Assembly (NCBI GenBank): GCA_002372465.1
Contig: DFGW01000087.1
Location: forward strand, 1-8,348
DNA: 8,348 nt
Source: Butyrivibrio sp. UBA3740
Lineage (GTDB): Bacteria > Bacillota > Clostridia > Lachnospirales > Lachnospiraceae
Reading direction: 5' to 3'
The notes beneath the pieces are model-generated. The model saw nothing but the letters and a program-made list of their open reading frames with translations. It did no database searches and was not told the origin of the DNA. Below are positions 1 through 6,188 of the stretch, in pieces. The translations under genes and the position numbers were made by a program. Position 1 is the stretch's first letter. The number at the start of each line of letters is the position of its first letter.

Positions 1-1
1 G

Positions 2-1843
2 GACCAGCTTCAGAGCGCCAAATCAGCTAACGAAGGCAAGTCCCGATTCCTTTCCAGTATTTCCCACGAGATCCGGACCCCTATCAATGCGGTCCTTGGT
101 TTTGATGAAATGATCTTAAGGGAGAGCAAGGATCAGGAAATACTTGGCTATGCCCGCGACATCCAGAGTTCTGGTAAGACACTGCTTGCTCTTATCAATG
201 ACATCCTGGACTTTTCCAAGATCGAAGCTGGCAAGATGGAGATAATCCCTGTCGAGTATGAGCTGGGGTCTCTTATGAACGACATCGTCAATATGTCAGA
301 TATGAGAGCCAGGGAAAAGAACCTTAAGCTCAATGTAAGTGTTGACGAGAATATTCCTCACATCCTCTTTGGAGATGAGATAAGGATAAAGCAGTGCATC
401 ATCAACATCATAACCAATGCCGTGAAGTATACGGAGACAGGTTCCGTTGATCTTGATGTGGAATATGAAGAAGTTGAGCAGGAGTCACTGGATGAGATTT
501 CCACCGATCAGGTTCTTTTAAAGATATCTGTTACCGACACCGGAATAGGAATCAGAGAAGAGGATATGGATAAGCTTACCTCTGCCTTTGAGAGAATAGA
601 CCTTCAGAGGAACAGGACTGTTGAAGGAACAGGTCTTGGAATCAGTATCGTAACAAGCCTTCTTGGCATGATGGACTCAAAGCTTGAGGTTTCCAGCGAA
701 TACGGTAAGGGCAGCAAATTCTCTTTTGCCATCAGACAAAAGGTTGTCAGCCGGGAGCCGGTGGGTGACTTCTCGAGAAGGGTCAGAGATTCCAGGATCG
801 AGACCGGACAATATCATGAAGCTTTCCATGCGCCCAATGCCAGGATCCTTGTAGTTGACGACACCAGAACAAACCTTACCGTCATCGAGGGACTTCTTAA
901 GCAGACTCAGATGCAGATTGACACTGCCACCAGCGGAGTGGAGGCAATTGAGAAGGTTAGAAACAGCAGATATCATATTATTTTCCTCGATCACAGGATG
1001 CCTGAAATGGACGGTATCCAGACCTTCCATGCCATGGAGGAGATGGAGGACAATCTCAATAAGGATGTTCCGGTGATAGCCCTTACTGCCAATGCTATTT
1101 CAGGTTCGAGAGAGATGTATGTGCGAGAGGGCTTTGACAACTACATGTCCAAGCCTGTGGATCCCACCAAGCTTGAGGAGATGATCCTGTCTTACCTGCC
1201 AAAGGACCTTATACAAAGACCCGGAGATGCAGACTACGTAATAGATAAGGACGGCAATGAGGAGGAGAAGAAGGTACTCCAGGAGCTTATCCAGATAAAC
1301 GGCATTGATTACCGTGCAGCCATCGACAGATGCGGTTCTGCTGTGGCTGCCAAGAATGTTTTGAGGGATTTCTGGCTGGCCATCGACGAAAGATCCGGAC
1401 AGATACAAAGGTATGAGCAGGACAGGAACATAAAGGATTACACTATCTATGTTCATGGTTTAAAGAGCTCTGCCAGAGCTGTAGGTGCTATTGAGCTTTC
1501 CGAGAAGGCAGAGCATCTTGAGAACTGCGGAAATACGGGAAATACCAAGGAGATAGATGCTCTTACCCCTGAACTTCTTGATCTTTACAGGAGCTACACC
1601 ACTATTCTTCAGCCTCTTTTTGCTGAGGACGATGCGGATAAGCCTGTGATAGACCCGCAGGAACTGGAGGGGGCCTTTGCTTCCATCAAAGAATTTGTTT
1701 CAGCTTCCTATTTTGACAGCGCTGACGACATTATGGCAATGCTTGACGGCTATGCTATTCCTGATGAGTACAAATCAAAGTACCACCAGGTCAAAAAACA
1801 TCTCGCGGCTGTTGACAGAGACGGACTTTTGACTGTACTGTAA
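2..1843 (+). CDS. Hybrid sensor histidine kinase, HisKA-HATPase-REC-HPt (5' end missing)
   Basis: This is the C-terminal 613 residues of a membrane or cytosolic sensor kinase that autophosphorylates on His and passes phosphate along internal receiver and HPt domains. Numbering from the first full codon at nt 2: H-box SHEIRTP with phospho-His 22 (nt 65-67), N-box around Asn139, G1 box DTGIGI (179-184), F box FERID, G2 box GTGLGI (209-214). A receiver follows, with the acidic pair DD (286-287), phospho-Asp330 in FLDHRMPEMDG, Thr362 and Lys384. An HPt domain follows with phospho-His485 in VHGLKSSA. About 70 helical residues of unassigned function end the protein. Every catalytic residue checked is present, so it should be active. 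The sensor part lies left of the window. The ATG at 110 is internal, because the H-box precedes it in frame. The stop is 27 nt before the response regulator, so the two are probably co-transcribed partners. The domain calls are secure; the signal sensed is unknown. Confidence 0.95.
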   Translation, partial: DQLQSAKSANEGKSRFLSSISHEIRTPINAVLGFDEMILRESKDQEILGYARDIQSSGKTLLALINDILDFSKIEAGKMEIIPVEYELGSLMNDIVNMSDMRAREKNLKLNVSVDENIPHILFGDEIRIKQCIINIITNAVKYTETGSVDLDVEYEEVEQESLDEISTDQVLLKISVTDTGIGIREEDMDKLTSAFERIDLQRNRTVEGTGLGISIVTSLLGMMDSKLEVSSEYGKGSKFSFAIRQKVVSREPVGDFSRRVRDSRIETGQYHEAFHAPNARILVVDDTRTNLTVIEGLLKQTQMQIDTATSGVEAIEKVRNSRYHIIFLDHRMPEMDGIQTFHAMEEMEDNLNKDVPVIALTANAISGSREMYVREGFDNYMSKPVDPTKLEEMILSYLPKDLIQRPGDADYVIDKDGNEEEKKVLQELIQINGIDYRAAIDRCGSAVAAKNVLRDFWLAIDERSGQIQRYEQDRNIKDYTIYVHGLKSSARAVGAIELSEKAEHLENCGNTGNTKEIDALTPELLDLYRSYTTILQPLFAEDDADKPVIDPQELEGAFASIKEFVSASYFDSADDIMAMLDGYAIPDEYKSKYHQVKKHLAAVDRDGLLTVL

Positions 1844-1870
1844 AATAGACCCAATATGAAAGGCGGCATT

Positions 1871-2641
1871 ATGGATAAAAAAGTCTTACTCATTGGAATA
1901 CAAAAGAGTTTCATGGTAAATGCCATTGTGGTTGGGCTTGAGAAAGAGGACTATGAGGTGGTGAGGGTTGAACCCTATCAAAGCGCCATCGAGGCCCTCC
2001 CTGAAAAGCCTGATCTGTATGTTCTTTATCTTGGGGATCTTACCCCTGAGTTTGCACCTTTATTTGAGTATCTTAACCAGCAGATAGATTCTGACAGATT
2101 TCTGCTTTATCTGATAGGTAACAATGAGGAGCTGACTCTTGCTCAGACCATCATTGCCAAGGAGAAGATCCAGGAGATCTATCAAAGACCCCTTGATGTC
2201 AAGCTCCTTGCAGGGAATCTCAACATGGCTGTGGATTACAGCGCCCTGGATGAGACCCTTAGGAGGAAGATACTTATCGTTGATGATGACGGTGCCATGC
2301 TCAGAATGATGAAGACCTGGCTTTCCGTGAAATATCATGTTTATATGGCCAGTTCTGGCAAGATAGCTCTTTCTTTCCTGGCTCAGAACCCTGTGGATCT
2401 GGTACTCCTTGACTACGAGATGCCGGTGATGAGCGGACCTGACGTATTAAAAGAGCTAAGAAATACCCAGAGTATCAAGGATACCCCGGTAATCTTTCTC
2501 ACGGCCAAAGACGACAAGGAAAGCGTCATGAAGGTTGTGGGACTTAAACCGGCCAAGTATCTCTTGAAATCAATGCCCAAGGACAAGCTCATCGGAGCTA
2601 TAGATGACTTCTTTGAGTCCAGGGAACCCAAGACAGAATAA
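1871..2641 (+). CDS. Two-receiver response regulator without output domain
   Basis: A 256-residue cytoplasmic protein. Residues about 133-250 form a canonical receiver: ILIVDDD acidic pocket, phospho-Asp181 in LLDYEMP (codon 2411-2413), Thr211 in FLTAKD, and Lys233 in YLLKSMP, where Ser replaces the usual Pro. Residues about 1-118 look like a second, degenerate receiver: strand 1 (KKVLLIGI) lacks the acidic pair and the lysine position reads RPLD, so phosphorylation there is unlikely. No DNA-binding, GGDEF or other effector domain follows, so it probably acts by protein contact or as a phosphorelay intermediate. The start at 1871 was chosen because AAAGGCGG (1859-1866) lies just before it; the in-frame ATG at 1856 overlaps that site and has none of its own. 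It follows the hybrid kinase and is its likely partner. The function of the N-terminal half is inferred from fold-like patterns only. Confidence 0.88.
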   Translation: MDKKVLLIGIQKSFMVNAIVVGLEKEDYEVVRVEPYQSAIEALPEKPDLYVLYLGDLTPEFAPLFEYLNQQIDSDRFLLYLIGNNEELTLAQTIIAKEKIQEIYQRPLDVKLLAGNLNMAVDYSALDETLRRKILIVDDDGAMLRMMKTWLSVKYHVYMASSGKIALSFLAQNPVDLVLLDYEMPVMSGPDVLKELRNTQSIKDTPVIFLTAKDDKESVMKVVGLKPAKYLLKSMPKDKLIGAIDDFFESREPKTE

Positions 2642-2647
2642 ATAATC

Positions 2648-2654
2648 AGGAAGG
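2648..2654 (+). promoter_or_regulatory. Ribosome binding site of pyrF
   Basis: AGGAAGG lies 7 nt before the ATG at 2662, in the 20-nt gap after the response regulator. It fixes the pyrF start. There is no room for a conventional promoter in the gap itself, so expression by readthrough from the kinase/regulator genes, or from a promoter inside the regulator gene, is expected. Confidence 0.8.
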
Positions 2655-2661
2655 TGACAAA

Positions 2662-3585
2662 ATGATCTCCAAGTTAATAGACAAGATTCAGAAGACCGGA
2701 GCGCCTATTGTTGTAGGCCTTGACCCCAAGCTGGACTTTATTCCGGACAAGGTTAAAGAGCAGTGCTTCGAAGAAAAAGGAAGAAACCTGGAAGGAGCAG
2801 CAGAGGCTTTCTGGCAGTTTAACAGGGAGATAATCGATAATATTGCAGATATTGTTCCCGCAGTAAAGCCACAGATTGCCATGTACGAGGAGCTTGGAAT
2901 CCCCGGACTTATCACATTCAAAAAGACCGTTGACTACGCCAGGGAAAAGGGCCTTATCGTAATCGGCGATATCAAGAGAGGTGACATCGGATCCACTTCC
3001 GAGTCCTATGCAGTGGGACATTTAGGGGATGTAAAGATCGGCGATAGCTCTTTTGCCGGATTTAATGAGGACTTCGCCACCGTCAATCCCTACCTTGGTT
3101 CTGACGGAGTTAAGCCCTTCATAAATGTATGTAACAGGAACGACAAAGGAATCTTCGTCCTTGTAAAGACCTCCAACCCTTCAAGCGGAGAGTTCCAGGA
3201 CAGACTTGTGGACGGAAGACCTTTATATGAGATAGTCGGCGAGCAGGTGGAGAAATGGGGACAGGACTCCATGGACGGTTCCTACAGCAACGTGGGAGCA
3301 GTAGTGGGAGCTACATATCCTGAGATGGGCAAAATATTAAGGGATATAATGCCTCACGCATATATTCTGGTTCCCGGCTACGGTGCCCAGGGAGGCAAGG
3401 GAAAAGACCTTGTACATTTCTTTAACAGCGATGGCCTGGGAGCCATAGTAAACTCCTCAAGGGGCATCATTGCTGCATGGAAGAGCGATTCCTACAAGCA
3501 GTTTGCTGACGGAAAAGTGGGTGAGGCAGCAAGAGCAGCAGCCCTTGATATGAAAAAAGATATAGCAGATGCACTTTCTAATTAA
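2662..3585 (+). CDS. pyrF: Orotidine 5'-phosphate decarboxylase, class 2 (PyrF)
   Basis: Catalyses the last step of de novo UMP synthesis, orotidine 5'-phosphate to UMP plus CO2, as a cytosolic TIM-barrel enzyme. The 307 residues fit the longer bacterial class-2 subfamily rather than the roughly 230-240-residue class 1. Visible signatures: VVGLDPK near the N terminus (Asp21), the catalytic motif GDIKRGDIGST with Asp103, Lys105 and Asp108, and phosphate-binding elements VPGYGAQGG (237-245) and NSSRG (Arg267). No key residue is missing. The ATG at 2662 has AGGAAGG 7 nt upstream. It starts 20 nt after the response regulator and has the same orientation, so it is probably co-transcribed with it. 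No other pyrimidine gene is in the window, which is unusual because pyrF often sits with pyrD/pyrK/pyrE. No hairpin terminator follows; only T-rich sequence without a stem is seen at 3586-3600. Confidence 0.96.
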   Translation: MISKLIDKIQKTGAPIVVGLDPKLDFIPDKVKEQCFEEKGRNLEGAAEAFWQFNREIIDNIADIVPAVKPQIAMYEELGIPGLITFKKTVDYAREKGLIVIGDIKRGDIGSTSESYAVGHLGDVKIGDSSFAGFNEDFATVNPYLGSDGVKPFINVCNRNDKGIFVLVKTSNPSSGEFQDRLVDGRPLYEIVGEQVEKWGQDSMDGSYSNVGAVVGATYPEMGKILRDIMPHAYILVPGYGAQGGKGKDLVHFFNSDGLGAIVNSSRGIIAAWKSDSYKQFADGKVGEAARAAALDMKKDIADALSN

Positions 3586-3614
3586 GATTTTTTAGAATTT
3601 TTATGAACAATTGT

Positions 3615-3644
3615 GCGACAAACGTGATAACATTGAAGTATACT
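3615..3644 (+). promoter_or_regulatory. Candidate sigma-A-type promoter for the RsbW-like/STAS pair
   Basis: A -10-like hexamer TATACT (3639-3644, one mismatch to TATAAT) lies 18 nt after GCGACA (3615-3620, four of six matches to TTGACA). Transcription would begin near 3651, giving a leader of only about 12 nt that begins at the ribosome site. The -35 overlaps the small inverted repeat TTGT-GCG-ACAA (3611-3621), a possible operator. This is pattern matching in a 76-nt spacer and the short leader is a weakness. Confidence 0.35.
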
Positions 3645-3662
3645 AATTGTTGAGGAGGAGTT

Positions 3663-4871
3663 ATGCGATACGTAGAAACCAGTCATATTAAGATTGCAGA
3701 CGTAGAAGCCAGACTGGACGGCGCGAATCAGCTGATCGATGATTACATCTTCGATACCGGCCTCAAGGAGAAGGAAGCCTTACGGCTACGGCTTCTCTCG
3801 GAGGAAGTTCTAAGGCTGGCGAAGTCTATTATTGGCTGTGGTATCATGGATTTCTGGTTGGAGGGTAATGCAAAGGTTACAAGAATTCACCTTGTATCAG
3901 ACAATCACATGGACAAAGAGAAACAGCAGGAACTTATTTCTGTTTCTTCAACAGGTACCAATTCCGGTGAAGAGGGGTTCTTCGGAATATTGAAATCAAT
4001 GTTCTCAATGCAGGGACTTGAGGAGAATACATGGTCCCTTAAGGAGTATCAGGCAAAGATCCTTGCCAAGAGGGAGGAAGATAAGTACTCTCAGGAAGCC
4101 TGGGATGATCTGGAGAGATCACTGGTAGCCAATCTTGCAGATAACATTGAGGTTAGTGTTAATAAGAATGAAGCCAGCATGGTTGTCACAAAGGACTTCT
4201 CAGAGGCTCTTGCTACTGTAGGATCCAGAGTACCGGAGAAGACTACACGGTTTACTTTTGTAGACAGTGACAAGATCAGAGATGACAAGATCTATACCAA
4301 GGCTGAGGAACTCATCGATGAGCTTGAACTCTCACCGAAGGATGCAATTCATATGAAGCTTCTTTTCGAAGAGACAGTTGGAATGCTCAAGGCCCTTACA
4401 GCAGACTATCACGCAGCTATCTGGTTCGAGAAGTACAAACATGAATGCTGCATCAGAGTCACCGGTAAGACCGAGATGAGTCAGGATAAAAAAGAAGGAC
4501 TTCTTGACATGGCGTCCGATAAGAATAATGCCCTTGTTAAGGGCTTCATGGATAAGGTGGCAGACGTCATCGAGAACGGACTTCTTAATTACAACAACGT
4601 AATGAAGCTTCAGCAGGAGTATGGCGGCGGAGTAGTCAATTACGGAACCATGGGTATGTACAACGGCATCGAAGGCATGGCAGATGCAGGAATCATGTGG
4701 TCCTTGTACGAATACAAAGATTCCCTTAAGGACGCCATGGGAGAAGAGGAACAGGCCAAAGCAGCCTGGGATGAACTGGAGAAATCCATTGTTGCCAGCC
4801 TGGCAAAGGATGTTTTAGTCGGTGTTAAAGGAAATCGACTTGATATGACAATAGTTTGTGATATAAAATAA
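3663..4871 (+). CDS. Protein with two tandem degenerate RsbW/SpoIIAB-like (GHKL) modules
   Basis: A 402-residue cytosolic protein with no signal peptide or membrane segment. It is an internal duplication: module A about 4-179 and module B about 194-402. Each has an initial strand, a two-helix region ending in an N-box-like motif (LLSEEVLRLA at 44-53; LLFEETVGML at 233-242), two beta strands, a variable insert, then W-S-L-(K/Y)-E-Y, A-W-D-(D/E)-L-E and a final hairpin (SLVANLADNIEVSVN; SIVASLAKDVLVGVK). This order matches the anti-sigma kinases RsbW and SpoIIAB. The N-box Glu is kept (47, 236), but the Mg-binding Asn is Arg51 in A and Gly240 in B, and no D-x-G-x-G or G-x-G-x-G box is seen, so ATP binding looks lost. 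Module B carries a Gly-rich insert (320-343) absent from A. Strong site GAGGAGGAG precedes the ATG. The STAS gene begins 20 nt downstream and is its likely binding partner. The fold assignment is inference from motif order; the duplication is clear. Confidence 0.8.
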   Translation: MRYVETSHIKIADVEARLDGANQLIDDYIFDTGLKEKEALRLRLLSEEVLRLAKSIIGCGIMDFWLEGNAKVTRIHLVSDNHMDKEKQQELISVSSTGTNSGEEGFFGILKSMFSMQGLEENTWSLKEYQAKILAKREEDKYSQEAWDDLERSLVANLADNIEVSVNKNEASMVVTKDFSEALATVGSRVPEKTTRFTFVDSDKIRDDKIYTKAEELIDELELSPKDAIHMKLLFEETVGMLKALTADYHAAIWFEKYKHECCIRVTGKTEMSQDKKEGLLDMASDKNNALVKGFMDKVADVIENGLLNYNNVMKLQQEYGGGVVNYGTMGMYNGIEGMADAGIMWSLYEYKDSLKDAMGEEEQAKAAWDELEKSIVASLAKDVLVGVKGNRLDMTIVCDIK

Positions 4872-4891
4872 TACTAAGAGAGGTGGATGGA

Positions 4892-5188
4892 ATGACTATC
4901 AACAAAACTGCAAACGGAAAAGAGCTTGTTATCGCACTGGAAGGAAGACTGGACACAACAACAGCGCCACAGCTTGATGAAGAGCTTAAGACTGCTCTTA
5001 GTGGAATTGAGGATCTTAAGTTTGATTTTTCAAAGCTTGAGTATATTTCTTCTGCTGGACTTCGTGTTCTTCTTTCTGCTCAGAAAGTAATGAACAAGCA
5101 GGGTAGCATGGTTATCAAGAATGTCAATGAAGAGATCCATGAGATCTTCGAAGTGACTGGATTCGTTGATATCCTCACAATTGAATAA
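4892..5188 (+). CDS. STAS-domain protein, anti-anti-sigma-factor-like (SpoIIAA/RsbV family)
   Basis: A 98-residue single STAS domain, the usual length for free-standing anti-sigma-factor antagonists. The pattern is canonical: VIALEGRLDTTTAP (13-26), LKFDFSKLEYISSAGLRVLL (42-61), then a C-terminal segment ending FEVTGFVDILTI. By alignment with SpoIIAA/RsbV the phosphoacceptor would be Ser54 (Ser53 adjacent) in ISSAGL. Such proteins bind an anti-sigma kinase when unphosphorylated. The start is ATG 4892: GAGAGGTGG (4878-4886) precedes it. An upstream in-frame GTG at 4883 lies inside that site, and the ATG at 4887 is out of frame and meets TGA two codons later. It lies 20 nt after the RsbW-like duplication and shares its terminator, so the two are very likely a functional pair. 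The real target (sigma factor or other output) is not in the window. Confidence 0.92.
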   Translation: MTINKTANGKELVIALEGRLDTTTAPQLDEELKTALSGIEDLKFDFSKLEYISSAGLRVLLSAQKVMNKQGSMVIKNVNEEIHEIFEVTGFVDILTIE

Positions 5189-5192
5189 TTTC

Positions 5193-5235
5193 AAAAAGAA
5201 AAATCCTTCGGGTTCATCCCCGAAGGATTTTTTTT
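5193..5235. terminator. Bidirectional intrinsic terminator between convergent genes
   Basis: A 12-bp perfect stem (5201-5212 with 5219-5230, core ATCCTTCGGG/CCCGAAGGAT) closes a 6-nt loop TTCATC. It is followed by eight T (5228-5235) on the plus strand and preceded by an A tract (5193-5203, one G), which is a U tract on the minus strand. It can therefore end both the STAS operon and the minus-strand membrane protein gene that stops at 5248. Confidence 0.93.
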
Positions 5236-5247
5236 ACGATGTAAAGC

Positions 5248-6012
5248 TCATAGTCCTTTATAGGCTTTGGACAGGTAGAAGGATAGGGCAACAAGGCCTA
5301 CTGTCTCTGTGATGTGGTAGATGATGGAGGTCCAGACGATTCCAATCTCCCGGCCCATGAGGTATACGGTCTGCATCTGGAAGACTCCGAAGGAGAGAAG
5401 GAAAAGTATCAGGACAGCTAAAGATGCCAGTTTAAGGTATCTGTCGTTTAGAAAGATGCCGGTCATGACTACTCCAAGAAGGATAGCTGCCAGGATCTCC
5501 ATGTATTTGAAGCCGTGGGTCATGTTGTAGAGCATGACAAAGGTTCCGTCGGTCATTCCCGAGCCCTCGGAGAGAGCATCCATGAGGATGGCAATAAAGC
5601 GCCTGTACATGATGGAGGTGAATCCGTAAATGAGCTCGGCTCCGATAAAGATTACTGCCCAAAGCTGCAAAAGTCTGTTTACAGAGGAGACTGACAGAGA
5701 GGCTATCTTGTCTTTTAAGTATTCCTTCTGCAGTTCCCCAAACCCCTGCTGGTCATCCTTGGGAACCAGCTTCATGTAATGGTTGAGGTGCTTCCAGGTA
5801 AAATAGAAGATTATGGCAACGGCGATAATCTGCAGACCTGAAATAACAAGCTGACAGTGCCACAGATATATATCCAGCATGTCCGGAGTGGCAGAAGATG
5901 TCTTTTGCAGTATTATTCGAAGAAGACCTTCAAGCAAGGCTGCAAGTATCTTGACCAGGGCTACCTTCAGTATGCAATTGGACAGGATATGTTTTTTTAC
6001 AGTTATATACAA
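5248..6012 (-). CDS. Polytopic membrane protein of unknown function
   Basis: A 254-residue hydrophobic protein that I do not recognise. Likely membrane segments are about residues 53-73, 113-133, 168-187, 193-212 and 224-246. A further hydrophobic or amphipathic stretch at 11-35 gives five or six in all. A charged, Lys/Asp/Gln-rich loop at about 74-105 (HLNHYMKLVPKDDQQG region) is the main soluble part. No catalytic motif, transporter signature or nucleotide-binding site was seen. The start is TTG at 6012: AAAGGGG (6026-6020) lies 7 nt upstream and an in-frame TAA is seven codons before it. The first internal Met is residue 45, so an ATG start would remove the first hydrophobic stretch. It is transcribed alone, convergent with the STAS operon and divergent from the surface protein. 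That the gene is real is supported by frame, ribosome site and shared terminator; the role is unknown. Confidence 0.8.
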   Translation of the reverse strand: MYITVKKHILSNCILKVALVKILAALLEGLLRIILQKTSSATPDMLDIYLWHCQLVISGLQIIAVAIIFYFTWKHLNHYMKLVPKDDQQGFGELQKEYLKDKIASLSVSSVNRLLQLWAVIFIGAELIYGFTSIMYRRFIAILMDALSEGSGMTDGTFVMLYNMTHGFKYMEILAAILLGVVMTGIFLNDRYLKLASLAVLILFLLSFGVFQMQTVYLMGREIGIVWTSIIYHITETVGLVALSFYLSKAYKGL

Positions 6013-6019
6013 TTTTTTG

Positions 6020-6026
6020 CCCCTTT
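6020..6026 (-). promoter_or_regulatory. Ribosome binding site that decides a TTG start
   Basis: Read on the minus strand, AAAGGGG lies 7 nt before TTG 6012. No ATG or GTG lies between the in-frame upstream TAA and this TTG, and no comparable site precedes the first internal Met codon, so translation most likely starts at TTG. Confidence 0.7.
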
Positions 6027-6072
6027 GAAATTAGCTTCGTATAAATCTTTGTAATAAGGATATCATAAACTG

Positions 6073-6105
6073 ATTATAAACTAAAAATAATAAAAGTTTT
6101 ATAAT
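6073..6105. promoter_or_regulatory. Inverted repeat with opposed TATAAT boxes in the divergent spacer
   Basis: ATTATAAACT (6073-6082) and AGTTTTATAAT (6095-6105) are inverted copies differing by one extra T, separated by 12 AT-rich bases. The left arm reads TATAAT on the minus strand (toward the membrane protein) and the right arm reads TATAAT on the plus strand (toward the surface protein). No good -35 stands at the right distance for either, so it may be an operator, a pair of weak promoters, or chance in AT-rich DNA. Confidence 0.35.
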
Positions 6106-6131
6106 TAAAAGCCACAATTTAGGGGCTTTAT

Positions 6132-6158
6132 TTGATATCGTAGTAATTGAAATAAAAT
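6132..6158 (+). promoter_or_regulatory. Candidate promoter of the surface protein gene
   Basis: TTGATA (6132-6137) and TAAAAT (6153-6158, five of six matches to TATAAT) are separated by 15 nt, shorter than the ideal 17. Inverted arms GTAATT (6143-6148) and AATTAC (6156-6161) overlap the -10 and could bind a regulator. A leader of about 25 nt would carry the ribosome site GAGGGGG (6173-6179). Weak evidence overall. Confidence 0.3.
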
Positions 6159-6188
6159 TACAGTTTCTCTAAGAGGGGGAAAGACGCT

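Noticed and set aside
110..112. ATG as the start of the histidine kinase
   Set aside because: The frame is open to the left edge and the phospho-His motif SHEIRTP lies upstream of it (nt 62-82), so this Met is internal.
855..1456. Other-frame open stretches across the receiver and HPt regions on both strands
   Set aside because: They overlap clear kinase domains, lack ribosome sites and encode no recognisable protein.
3603..3653. 16-codon open frame in front of the RsbW-like gene, a possible leader peptide
   Set aside because: No ribosome site precedes it, the candidate promoter lies within it, and its content shows no attenuator-like codon run.
3774..3795. GAAGCC/GGCTTC hairpin inside the RsbW-like gene
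   Set aside because: Short stem in coding sequence encoding the N-box helix; no sign of a regulatory role.
4883..4891. GTG at 4883 as start of the STAS gene
   Set aside because: It sits inside the Shine-Dalgarno sequence GAGAGGTGG; ATG 4892 has that site at a proper distance and gives the usual family length.
6107..6129. AAAGCC/GGCTTT hairpin in the divergent spacer as a terminator or riboswitch
   Set aside because: Only six pairs around a 10-nt loop, no T tract, and no recognisable riboswitch core.
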